From the NCBI GenBank assembly GCA_001655205.1, contig LPNZ01008139.1:1-33090 (forward strand): DNA of 33,090 nucleotides, read 5' to 3'. A program made the translations under genes and the position numbers. Shown here piece by piece: positions 1 through 11,700 of this stretch. Origin of the DNA: Lenisia limosa (lineage: Eukaryota > Breviatea). Positions within the stretch are counted from its first letter, which is position 1. Every line of letters starts with the position of its first letter. Below the pieces are notes generated by a model. That model saw only the letters and a list, made by a program, of their open reading frames with translations, was not told the DNA's origin and did not search any database.

Positions 1-60
1 GTGCAGAGAGAGGTGGGTCATCGGAAGGGTTGGGAAGCAGTGCAGAGAGAGGTGGGTCAT
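1..60 (+). repeat. 39-bp-period tandem duplication carrying the R2 5' splice site
   Basis: A 21-bp block occurs at 1-21 and identically at 40-60. Each copy contains the exon end (codons for CRER) followed by a GTGGGT donor, at 13 and at 52. Reading through from the first donor to the second is open and adds 13 in-frame codons. The exon joining at 239 fits either donor. Confidence 0.85.
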
Positions 61-3000
61 TTATGACCTGAGTTCCATAAGATATGTTCACTGTAGAATT
101 TTCAGTTGAGACATGTTCACTTTAGAATGTGTAGCTTCTTTGTATACTGTTAGCGAACAGCTGTTCAATAGAATGATCCAGTACCCCTTTACTCATTTGC
201 TCCTGTTCATCAAATGGTTGTGCTGTTTGACATTGAAGGTGGCACAACCACCTCAACCCAAGTGTCCGCAAAGACCCGTTCACGAGCCAGGAAGAAAGTG
301 TGTAAGGGTGTTGTGGTCCTATGAAGGTTTTTTTTTTGGATATTTTTGTACCATGGATTCAAATGGAGAATGTTTGGCTGGGTGGTTCACTGGACCATTC
401 CAGCGGTACAGATATGATATTAATGCAAATGTTCATATCAATTCGGTACATAGTGGATCATCAAGGACTCGTACCGATTGTAACTTCCTCTTTTTATGAT
501 ATGCTCACACACAAGGCATTATTTGGAACGCACAGAACCGACTTGGTAACAAATGGGCTGAAATTGCCAAGCTTCTCCCTGGGAGGTCTGCTTTGATGGG
601 CTGTGTTCGAGTTTTTGGTCGTTATTTTCATCTGTAATTTGTGTTATTTCTTTTAATTTTAACAGTGTTTTTCAATATGTGATTTCTTGAGAGCCCTCTT
701 ACACTACAGGACGGATAATTCCATCAAAAACCACTGGAACTCGAGCATGCGCCGTAGTTTGACAAAATACAAGCAGTTCAAGCCAAAAGCAGGTTGGTGT
801 TCCTTGATTTGGTTTAATAATACGCACGGGATATTACCCTTGATTCTGTAGGACGAGTATCGGATGGTGAGGATGACACTGATGATGAGAAGAGAATACC
901 AAAGACAAAAGGGACTCCCAAGAGTGCGAAAGTGGGTGGTTTGCTCCGCTCTTGTTGTTTGATTGTTCGTATTATTTCCGGTGTATGGGATGTAGTCATC
1001 TTACTTCATTCTTCAAACCTTCACGTGTACTGTTCAAACAATTTATGATACGATATTCCACCCCCCCCCCCGTGACTCTTCAGCAGATTCCGGTGCGCAC
1101 ACCACGGAGCCGAAGAGTTACCCCAAGGTCTCGCTCTGCTGGGTAGGGGGGTGAGCTTACGAATAATGTGGCGGCAGCTCAATAGTTGGTCTGTATCTGC
1201 GATTGAAATAATCCAATATCTCTTATAAGCGTGANNNNNNNNNNNNNNNNNNNNNNNNNNNNNNNNNNNNAGCTGAAGTCTCATTTGTTTAGTTCACGAT
1301 CATCCGCTCACTATGGTAGCGAGTCCGAGGAGGAGGAAGGTGAGGGGACCCATGTGGTCGACTGAATATGCCGTATTGTACCACATTTAGGGCTTCACTT
1401 CGGTTCGACAAAAAGACTGAATTTCTCGATAAATTCTCGAAAACTGAAGTGAAGCCCAAACCACATTGCCTGGAGTTGTCAAAGGGATACTATAACCTTG
1501 ATTGCCCATCAGTATCTTGTATTTTTTACACAATTTTAGTGTATCCCATCAGTGCAGCCGCAACAGCTCCCACCCCCATCCCTATTCCGAGGGCAGCTGC
1601 TGACGCTGACGTTGTTTGTTGGGGCGTGGTGAAGGGGCTTTTCTAACATGGCACCGGCCAGTTCATAGCAGATTATATTTTGAAATCAAGACCTTGTTCA
1701 CGCCATAGGAGCCAAGAAGGTCCTCGCGGCAGGCCAAGAGGAAGACCGATGATGGAGCCGCTTTGCACCTCCTTGCTGCACACGTTAGTCTGGACCACAT
1801 TATCGAATGAGCTTATATGAATATATGGTGTTACTTTTCTCGTTTTGACTGGCATTTTCCACACCTCGGCTTCTGTACTTTTGTCTGAAATTATATATTA
1901 CTATAAGCATATGATATACTGTTGCAATTTGGGAAATTTTCACAAGTTCTTTCAGCGTATCCGTGTTGCTGACTGCTTAGGTGTTAGACGCGCGAAATAC
2001 TACCCCCGAAAACGAGGGTACGGCATCAACGCTACTTCCAGCCACGCCAGGTGGGCTGCTGGGCTCTGTTCTTTCCTTCAAACAGCAGATGAACAGATAT
2101 TGTGAATGTTGACGATTCCATAAGCTAGTATAATGTTTCTGCAATTTGACAATTCCCAGGAAGTCTAAATTGGGTAACATCAATATTTCTCGGGACTTTT
2201 CGACAATTGAGTCATAATGCGTTCTCTAGGCTCAGCACCTTTGAAATACCCCTTTGATAGTCCACGACGCTTCGGTAACTTACCAAGAGTGGGGGGGGGG
2301 GGNNNNNNNNNNNNNNNNNNNNNNNNNNNNNNNNNNNNNNNNNNNNNNNNNNNNNNNNNNNNNNNNNNNNNNNNNNNNNNNNNNNNNNNNNNNNNNNNNN
2401 NNNNNNNNNNNNNNNNNNNGCTGCGTTTGACCATTCAGGGCCCGTTTTCTCCCGGACTCGGACTAGTGATGGACCTCCCCAACATACCCGGCCTGGGGAC
2501 TGACCTTCCAGGATTGCCGTCCTTGAGCGCTGGCGGTATGTTTTAGGCTTGGAGGAACTGTACTTTTCTTTTCTGGGCCAAGAAAGGGGATTCTCATTTC
2601 CTTCAGAGATGGCAAGTCTGCCCAACCTCCTTGCTGACCTACCCGGTGTCGAGGGCTCGGTAGGCCGGGAGTGGAATGGTGCCAATTTGTCCATTCACTT
2701 GGTTGCTTTAAGCCAATATTCTGCACCGAAGTTTCCTTTGTTACCCGCTGGAGTGATGGGATGCGGTGCTGNNNNNNNNNNNNNNNNNNNNNNNNNNNNN
2801 NNNNNNNNNNNNNNNNNNNNNNNNNNNNNNNNNNNNNNNNNNNNNNNNNNNNNNNNNNNNNNNNNNNNNNNNNNNNNNNNNNNNNNNNNNNNNNNNNNNN
2901 NNNNNNNNNNNNNNNNNNNNNNNNNNNNNNNNNNNACCGACTTGGAGTCCATCCTGCATGACTCCAAGCAGCCTGCTCTCTTCCTCAGCCCCCCTCGCCA

Positions 3001-5610
3001 TCCGCGTATGTTTTCTTCTTTCCAACACCCTCTTGTGGTTACTCCAAATATATTGTACAAAGATCATGTAGAATGTTAGATACTCTCTTCTTTTCTCATT
3101 CCAATATTCTACACAGAGTTATTTTTGTTTTTGGTCTAAAGCGACCCAAACTTAACATTACTGACCTGGTAGTCTCCCCTTCCCACGCTCTCTCCTCCGA
3201 CATTGACAGTATTGCAAAGGCTCTATCCCCGCAACGGTATGCTCTATGGCTGAGGGGAATATTGATTCACACAACATAGTGTAAGGAGCTTATACATTAA
3301 TCAACTCCTCTTATGATAACATTTGTATATCTTGCTAACTTTGTCGTTCTCTATATTATAGTTCTCTTTTCTTTTTTCTTTTTTGTGTTTTCTTAAGTGT
3401 TCTGTTTTGCTTCATCCTTTTATCCTTTTGACCTGATAGACCCGCCAACAGTTCCAGCTTACGCCCAAACCTCGATTCCCCAACTGGTTTGCAAACTCTA
3501 CCAAAGTGTAACAAAATTGATCTCTTTCCTATTTTGTAGTTGCCTTTTTGAGACGGGCTACTGATCGCTTAGATCCGACCCTGACTGCCGTCATGAGCTC
3601 CCCGCCGCCAGCATTATCCAAAAAGAAAACGCCACACTCCCGTCGTGATCCCTCCTTTGGTAGGTTCGAATGTAACCGTTTGTAATACCAAAAATAAACT
3701 GCCTCTAATGGTTAATGGTTAGAATAAACTGCCTCTAATGGTTAGAATGGAGCCAGCCCGAGAGTCCTTCAAAGTTCAAGTCGCCGCGACGCTCGAGATG
3801 GTCCGGTCTCTATGTCCAGGACGACGCTAACCCGGGTGCCCCTGACATCGCGTCACCGCCTCGGTATGCGGCTTCATGGGTACCCACCACCCTCGCTTTT
3901 TTCAATTCAATCTATTTGGAGTTGTTTTATTTTTTTATTTGTTTGTAATAGCGTTTTTTTGAAAGGTGTATTCACTATTTAGAACTGGGCGAGTGTTGTT
4001 TGAAATGAAGTACAACTCACCAGGCGGTCCCCAGCCCCACGGCCAAAGGTCTTATGATGTTGGCGATGTTAAGGTGGGGGGGGGGNNNNNNNNNNNNNNN
4101 NNNNNNNNNNNNNNNNNNNNNNNNNNNNNNNNNNNNNNNNNNNNNNNNNNNNNNNNNNNNNNNNNNNNNNNNNNNNNNNNNTATCATATTTTCCGAGGAT
4201 CTCGCACATAGCCCAGACCATTGCGGCAGTTGACTGACGCTTTAGGTGGATCTCCCGACGTCAAATGACTCAGTTTCACTCACAGGCGATGCTCGCGTCA
4301 ACCAGTTCCCTCAGGTCAGCTACCGGGTGCGAAAGACCCGGTTTCTTGATCGATATTTTTCCGTTTGTTCGCACATTTCAATATCCATTTTGATAGCGTT
4401 GTTCGCACATAGTCTTAATGTGACATTTTAGGGCGTCTCTCTTGACTTAACTGCCAACTCTCCGCTTTACATTCGAGGAGTAGGGGGGTAACCAGTCTAA
4501 GACGTTGGGAGAAAAAAGGGGGGAGGGGGGGGGGGACTGAAAAAGCAAGAGAGCAAATAACCGTTCTCTGTATCTATGTATAACCGCCAATGCACAAGTG
4601 GTACATCAGTTACATCAGTTACATTCCGGCCTCACCTGACCCCAGGCCCTCCCCTCAATGAACGGAGCCAAAATCGGCCCCGACGGCAAGACCATCAACA
4701 AGCCGCCCGCCTTCCCCTCCGGTACCGTAGCCACTCAGCTGAGCCCCGTCAGTCTGTCAAGAAGAGGCACACACCGCGACGCCTCGATAACGATCCACCC
4801 GGGTCCTTCGATTCACACCCGGGTTCGCTTGTCGCTATTGTGCATTATGACCGTGAATTTTCCTGACATGGACATTCCCCTTGTATGCTATCACTTTTCT
4901 AACCCCTCCCCCTCCTCAGCCGCCGGACCTAGAGTCTGAGGAACGTGGTGCGGCCCTTCTCCGTGGGTTGTCGCCCCTCCGGCCGCGTGCACCGCCATCT
5001 GAGGCCATCCACTCGCGAGACTCCCGCCCGCTGGTAGGCCCGGTGTGGGGTATCGAATATTGTAGTGTCAAAGTATTTGGATTTTTTTCAAATGTTAACT
5101 GTGAGAGCGGTATGGGAGAGTGCAGTATGTACGGACGTACAGAAGCAGCTCTCGCCTTGAGTAGCTGTAATGTACCACAGTGTTTATAATGCCATGCACA
5201 TATCGTATGTACTGAAAAACACCCCCCTTGATACCTTAATGTGACGCTTAAGGCTGTTTCGAAGCAGCCAAGAGCGCTTTTAGGAGACATCAACGAAAAT
5301 GAAGGTTGGAATCATTTGGAACAATTTTGTGTAATCATAGTAATATTTAATGTCGTTGATATCATTCTATCGTCATCGTTTCTGGCCAAGGTGAAAAGAA
5401 CCCTTGAACCTTGATTATTCAACATGTTTTAGTTCTGACCCCCCCCCCCTAGAATCTCTTTTCGTTAACTCTGAGCTGGACTAATTATTGGTTGTATAAT
5501 GTGCTGTATCTTTAATGTATTTATATAGTTTTTGGTATCCACTCTGAGGAAAACGCAAACTCTCTCAACCCGCATCCTGTATAATTCATATGGAAGTGTC
5601 AACACACTGA
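1..5610 (+). CDS. R2R3/3R-type MYB DNA-binding protein with AT-hook and long low-complexity tail (5' partial)
   Basis: Nuclear sequence-specific DNA-binding protein, prob. a transcription regulator. Exons (phases agree): <1-51, 239-297, 516-585, 710-792, 852-931, 1084-1142, 1293-1339, 1553-1610, 1709-1783, 1988-2050, 2160-2173, 2230-2274, [gap], 2439-2535, 2607-2659, [gap], 2936-3005, 3173-3236, 3440-3507, 3540-3659, 3746-3863, 3983-4073, [gap], 4246-4314, 4646-4822, 4920-5033, 5265-5304, 5549-5610 (TGA). Repeat R2 ends GRVGKQCRER|WHNHLNP. R3 is complete: FTSQEESIIW, then LGNKWAEIAKLLPGR and TDNSIKNHWNSSMRR, with Phe for the first Trp. An acidic/SR-rich stretch follows, then overlapping AT-hook cores PRGRPRGRP at ~1728-1755, then a Pro/Ser-rich tail. 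The start and any R1 lie upstream. Gaps probably hide one or two exons. Identity of the MYB repeats is very secure; the single-gene model through to 5610 is likely, resting on phase continuity. Confidence 0.85.
1208..1234 (+). repeat. Dispersed intronic element, copy 1 (truncated by gap)
   Basis: 27 bp identical to the core of copy 2 (22484-22576, minus), then cut by the gap 1235-1270. It lies in the MYB intron 1143-1292, in the sense orientation of the gene. Confidence 0.7.
2160..2173 (+). other. Putative 14-nt microexon of the MYB gene
   Basis: It is bounded by CAG on the left and GTAACA on the right. It takes a phase-2 codon from the exon ending 2050 and leaves phase 1 for the exon starting 2230, encoding roughly KSKL. 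Without it the two flanking exons are out of phase. This is inferred from phase and splice sites only. Confidence 0.5.
2303..2419. other. Assembly gap directly after a G12 run
   Basis: N run in the MYB gene. The exon before it ends in phase 1 and the exon after starts in phase 0, so at least one exon should be hidden here. The gap starts immediately after a run of 12 G. Confidence 0.8.
2772..2935. other. Assembly gap in the MYB gene
   Basis: N run. An open MYB reading frame emerges at its right edge (2936), so the gap cuts an exon and probably hides its acceptor. Confidence 0.8.
3693..3745 (+). repeat. Tandem duplication containing a MYB 3' splice site
   Basis: A 23-bp unit at 3723-3745 repeats the sequence at 3693-3722, whose copy has an extra 7 bp (TAATGGT-like). 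Both copies end in GGTTAG. The acceptor fitting the reading phase is the second (AG at 3744-3745); the first, at 3721-3722, is an intact alternative. Confidence 0.8.
4086..4181. other. Assembly gap after a G-run in a MYB intron
   Basis: N run that begins inside the intron whose donor is at 4074 (GTGGGG...) and directly follows a G homopolymer. The flanking exons (ending 4073, starting 4246) are both phase 0, so no hidden exon is required. Confidence 0.7.
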
Positions 5611-5719
5611 TAATTAAAATATGCTGAAATGGTACAAAATAACTTTGCTTGTATACACTGAACTAATATACATCAATACCATAAGCCCTGAATCACCAAA
5701 GATAAGGGCGTGAAACAGA
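5611..5719. other. Convergent spacer between MYB and GNPTAB-like stops
   Basis: 109 bp in which both transcripts must terminate. The two 3' UTRs probably overlap. I see no clear terminator element. Confidence 0.5.
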
Positions 5720-8700
5720 TTAAGAAGGAAGAATAGAAGGAAGAAATTCGTAATTACTCAGGAAATACAAAACACCGTAAACTGTCGAGGAGATGCCAAT
5801 CACCACCAGAACAATGGACAACCTTGGGAATGAGCATATAATATTTGGTCCAAAAACAATCTCAAAAAAAGGGTTTGCTGACCGTTCACCGAAAGAAAAT
5901 GTAAGTCCTACTCCCTCAGCTAGAGACCCACCATGAGACGCCAGAAGCCAGAGGAACGTAGATGTCAGGTGTCTTCTCGAAAACAGAGGCTTTGGGGAAC
6001 ATGAACTGGTAGAACCGCTGAACTTCAGCGAAGGCCTGACCAGATGAGACACTGGGAAGAGATATCAAAAAAGCAGTCAAAATACCTGCTGCTTGTAACA
6101 CAAATATGAGAGTGCCCCCCCCCCACGGGGAGTGTGAGGATACCCCACAGACTTCGGCGTTCGGATTAGTTTCGTTCATGTTGTCATTGAGGCAAATGAA
6201 CTTCGGACGCCGTGTCCGTAAGTGGTTCAAAACATCGCGCACGTGCTCCAAGTTGTCTGTCACCATGTTGAAGCCAACCTCATCCGTGTTGGCGATCTGC
6301 GATCTAAAATTTTGAGCACCATTTGTATCATTAACAGATGTTATATGGACTTTCCCTCCCCAATACTTGTACTTTGTTGTCTTGTGCATTCCAAAGATCA
6401 GTTCCTCAATTTCTGGGTTTGAACTAAATGGTGAAACACTTGCCCAAATAAAAAGATGATGACAGTATCAATACCAGACCTTAGTATCATATGTTATACG
6501 CTTTTAGCTGACCCAAGGCCATACCAGACCTTAATTTGCTTCTTGGCAATGTGGTATTGTGAATGAGGGACTCGAATACATCATCGAAATGGCTACTTGA
6601 GCGAGACCAGGTGAAGTCCCCGTCTGTATCAAGTAAACACTAGCATGAGAATAAACAAAGATTTGCGATAGTATGCAGCAAGAAGTGTGGCCGATGTAGG
6701 TGCAACAAGCAATTACCCCTCCCCCCACAGCTCCATCGACTGCTGAACGCTCCAGTTCCGCTTTCAGTTCCGTTAAGAGCAGCTGAGAACTGCGACAGAA
6801 ACGCGGCAGTGTCGTCAGTGGAGTTGCTGAGGTGTGAAGCTTGCGGGTGTTTTGTCGGTCCATTCTACTAAAAAAAAGACCATTGCTACTAAATCATTTT
6901 GGCTAATAGAGTTGCTCATGGAGTATTGAAAACCCCTGTCTGACTTAGCGGAAGCATGTGCAGACCTGGAGGCTGAAGAATTAGTGGCAATGCTGCCTGA
7001 AGGAACGTCGGAAGTAGCTCCTTCTGATTCTGCTTCTGCTTCCGACGCTGACTTTTTCGAACTGCTTTGTTCCGAATCCGAGTCAACAGAGTCCCCAGAA
7101 AGATCGGGATGAGTCTCTATTACGGCGGCGCTGTCATCGCAATCAGTGTCATCAGGCTTCTCTCCAAAAATGAAATTTCGGATCTAAATGATCATAACTC
7201 CAGGCAAAAAATAGGGGGAGGGGGGCTATGGAAAATACCATCAAATGATAATGAGTTCCGACCTTCAGGGAGTTGTCAGACGAGATTCGGGAGTCCTCTA
7301 TCCAGGCTATCAGAGTTTGGAGCTCATTGCCATTCAGAACCCTACAGCATCACAATTTAAAAGTGGAAAAATGTACAATAATTGTATTCCATCACTGACA
7401 CTAAAGCGGGATTGTTTTCTCTAAATACCCTCCTTATCACCTCTCCTTAAAAATATGTAAGCCATCCCCCGTACCCGTCTCCATCAGTGTCCAGGTAGTG
7501 GTTCCAGAAGTAGCTTTCAGCCCCCTCCAGCGGGCAGTCAATTATATACTGAAAGAAGGCAAAGGCATATTGCATGTCTTTCTGCACGGGTGAATGGCAT
7601 GGTCTGCAGCCTCCCCACTTCGAAATACGACATGCTTTGGGTACGCTTTCAACTTTTAAAGAGAAGTCCCCAATAGATTCATTTACATATCATATGATTT
7701 GAGTCTGTGGCTTTTACTCCAAATAGACTAAAAAAAAGAGTTCTTTTTGTGAGACGACTATTATCATGCGCCCCCCCCCCCCNNNNNNNNNNNNNNNNNN
7801 NNNNNNNNNNNNNNNNNNNNNNNNNNNNNNNNNNNNNNNNNNNNNNNNNNNNNNNNNNNNNNNNNNNNNNNNTAGGAAACAACGCCTGAAGTTCTCTCAT
7901 CACTGCAGTGTCAATGAAATGCGGCATATGTGAGGGCACACGCCTAGTCCGTGTGGACCGTCCAAATTTGGCCGTGTAGAGCCTGGGGGTGGAAGATGAG
8001 ATGAATTACGAAACGGAAAAATAAATTTCTTCAAAAAAGTGTTTGGGCTAGGGAAATCCATATCAACTTCGTACCTATCTACATGCTTCAAGCTTGCGCT
8101 GTACATATCTTTCAATTGACGCTGAAATGTGAAGGAAGGTGGAAAAGAAATCATGTCATTCAAAATGCGTGCTAGTGTTATATGCATATGATATGGATAT
8201 TTTACGAAGACTAGAAAAAAGGGGAATGCTGCCGAAGCTGTTGTTATAAACTGTTCTCAATTACCTTAAAAGCCGCAGTCATCACCATCGGGGCCTCTTC
8301 ATCCTGGAACAGTAAAGACAAACCGAAACTATCACCATCAAACAACTTGCTTACGTGTGAGGGTGCTACTTTGTCCGAGATACTGTCTAAGGCGTGGAGG
8401 AGCTGTCGAGATCCGAAAACTAGAGTCATAATTGGCGACCTTCAGGTCAATCTGCTATGGAAGGTATATGATTGCGGCAATAAACAATCTGGTGCTCCCA
8501 AGGTAAAAATGGCTTAATTTGAACCCTTTAAAGAGTGTCCTCGACAACTCTTGAATAACCAATATTTTTCAGCTGAAGTGAAGTCAAAGAGTACTGATAT
8601 TGGTAGCAGTGTTACCATATCATATGAAAGAGTAGCGCGTATAATTCGCCCATTACTGGGTTGGCCATCGTCACTACTGTCTGAGCTGCTCTCTTCTTCT

Positions 8701-11700
8701 TCAGGGGCAGAAGACGTTTGTTCAGTTGACGTTGATGGGATCGACGAAGACTCTGAAAGCAGTCAAATTGCCAGTTCTTTGAGGGAAAGCGAGTCATTTG
8801 AACAAAAATATGATAATATTTCGATGAAGTTTCGTTGATGACGATTCGTTACCGACAAAAGAAAACAATTTATCAAAAAATCTTACAAAAAGTATTGATA
8901 ATGAATGGCCTTGTTCAACCAAAGCCCACGCTCACCATCAAGCGAGGAGTTGGAGGACAGGCCGAGCGACGATGCTGATGCGACGGTGACGTTGAACGAC
9001 ACTCTCACCATGGCCTTCTGCAGCTTGGTGCCGAAGTCATCTGAACCATCCGAGTCGGCAGCTAGGTCCTGCGGTGCGTCATTGCGATTCTAATGGAATT
9101 GTATGGACTGGTCATTCATGATACTACAGCCCTTTGCAAACACAGTCTTGCATGTAAACCCAGATTTTGTTCTGAAGTAAGTACCATAAACACTGGTGCA
9201 CTGGGATGAAAGAATAAACCACCTTGTTGTAGAAGAGGAGGTCAAAAGACGAGAACTGGGCACCAGAAGAAGGCGGTTGGAAGGTCAGCGAAAGGGCTCG
9301 GTTGTCCTCAGAATGGACGGCAGCTCGGATGAGGTTGGAGTTGTCGTAGTCAGCCAAGGTCATCTCGAACCCGTTTCTGGGCTGTTAGAACTGTGCAATG
9401 ACAAGATTGACAGAAATGAGTACCACATCACTACCAAGGTACAGGCGTTCAAAAATTGGTTACCAAATGATCAGTGTATTTGTTCGACAACCTTCCAATA
9501 CCCCCCCACTCTACCCAGTGCACTGTGTCAATACCCCCCCACTCTACCCAGTGCGCTGTGTCAAGTAGTGCGACGTAGACCGGCGGGAGAACAACATCCG
9601 TCGTGTTTGGCCGAAGCTTAATGACGGGTACATTAAACTCCTGGGGGAGGGTTACATTGGCTAGTTCTAATTTAATAGAGAATCTTTGGGGAATGCATGG
9701 CTAACTGCTCAAATCTATAAGTGAACAATCAAATACCAACCTCTAGTTTATTCCTGTCAAGGCAATCAAAAGCGTCATAGCCACATTCAGCATGGCCACA
9801 CGCCCTGTCACAGAACTTATCTCCAATGTAACTGAATCATTAACTGACATAATACCCCTAGTAATATACTATGTACATGTATATTAATACACGAGAAAGG
9901 AGAGAACCGAGATAAGAATAACCAAGAAATCCCCCCCCCCCCCNNNNNNNNNNNNNNNNNNNNNNNNNNNNNNNNNNNNNNNNNNNNNNNNNNNNNNNNN
10001 NNNNNNNNNNNNNNNNNNNNNNNNNNNNNNNNNNNNNNNNNNNNNNNNNNNNNNNNNNNNNNNNNNNNNNNNNNNNNNNCCGTCCCCCTACGAAGTCACG
10101 CAAAGATGTTCATTTTCAAGGAGGAAAGAACGATTATGGCATAATGGTCATGAAAACAAAAACAAGATAAACGGCTCACCTCCAGAAGAGGCTGTGGCAT
10201 TGACACAATCCGGATAGTCAAAGTTGCACTCTGTCACATTGCATGCGGTGTCACAATAGCCGTCACCTGTGGGTCAGCTTTATGGGGCTTTTGAGACCTT
10301 AGTGAAGTCCTAATGACTCCCTCCAGCCTACCGATGTAAGATGCCTGGCAACCTGGTGCACAGCTTGGCACCTCCCATGCTTGGTACAGCTGGTAGCCCG
10401 ACGATTGCGAATAGAAGTCCTCAAGGTAAACTTCATTACTGGAAAGTTAAGCAATATTCCCTGAGGGAGATGATAAGACCTTCGGATCAAAAGCGAATTC
10501 TCAAATAAATCCTCAATATATCTCTCAATGGTTCCAGTCAAGATAAGTTCAAAAGTCTGTGTTAATTTGAGAGCAAAATACAGTACAAGCTACATAACCT
10601 ATTCCCAATGCAAAAAGACCCAACCCTCCAAAATACATATAATATATATACTATATAATATGCATATGTAGTTATTTCCCACAAAGCCCACAAACCCAAA
10701 CATTACGTCGTCATTGAGATAGATAAACCTGGGAAGTGAGTCATCAAAAAGGGGGTAGATAGATGCTATGCAGAATTCAATTCTGCTATATTTCCTCTGC
10801 TGTTCAAGCAAGTACAGAGGAGTCCTCCACCTGATATAATAGATATTTCCGTTCTGATCTTCTATACTGCGAAAGAAATTCGATTATGGTCTTCAGACCT
10901 AAGCCATCATACCTTGGAGCGAGTCCAGGGATATGGTGGAGATTGGCCTCAATTGCAGGGGATGAAAAGGTGGGTAGGTGGGATTGGTTGGCGAAAATGG
11001 TGCTGTGCGGAACAACAGTTACCCTATTGCGATTAACAACATTTTTTGTAACAAAATCGGAATAGACAAACACTCTCTGTTGGATAGAAAAGAGCCAAAA
11101 ACAACAAAGAGGAACGATTGCATGAAGATGAGGCCAACCTGGGGTGTGCCGTATTGAGCCAAGACGGTACCTGACCATTAGTGACAATGTGTACGTGGCG
11201 GACCCAGGGGCAAAACTTCTCAACCGATCTCAGACTGTATAGCAGCTCGTTGTTGTCTGAATATTAAACAAGGGCTGATGATTTACTGTCTCTCGTAAAC
11301 AGTAGAATATCCCCGATTCTGATGTACCTTTAACCTGCAATATAGCGCAGTGTAATGCCCAACAAAACTTCATAATTCCCTAGTGTGACAAGCCCTCACC
11401 TCTGAATCTGCTTGCCATGCTTTCCACAACAACATCCTCCTCCAGCCGTGTGTTCATTTCTAGGATAATCACAAAGAGAGTATGTAGTGTTTCCCCATTT
11501 TGTGTAAACTGAATGTCGGACAAATAAAACTTTGAGGACTTTCTCTTTCCATTTCTTGTATAGTATGATGAAACATATGCTCAGGCATTCATAAGAACCC
11601 CGCATACGGGTGTAGAGGTCAGGGTCTGAGCCGTTCACCCATGTATAACTGAAAGGTGAGACTTACATTGGCTTCTTATTCAGAACTAAATCGCACAAGC

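Noticed and set aside
321-596. Open frame reading WSYEG... as part of a MYB repeat
   Set aside because: The correct R3 start is FTSQEES in exon 239-297 joined to 516-585. The WSYE string is intronic and out of phase.
1293-1365. MYB gene ending at TGA 1363-1365 by reading through
   Set aside because: A good donor (GTGAGG at 1340) and phase-consistent following exons, including the AT-hook exon, favour continuation. Kept as an alternative.
1988-2100. Reading NTTPENEGTASTLLPATP in the MYB region
   Set aside because: It is open and plausible, but the phase from the previous exon demands the frame RAKYYPRKRGYG ending at 2050.
2212-3079. Long open frames on both strands spanning the N-gaps
   Set aside because: They are open only because N runs translate as unknown residues. 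The real coding is the spliced MYB exons 2439-2535, 2607-2659 and 2936-3005.
9196-9621. Plus-strand open frame over the GNPTAB exons
   Set aside because: It is the antisense shadow of minus-strand exons 9640-9548 and 9381-9223, which match the family and agree in phase.
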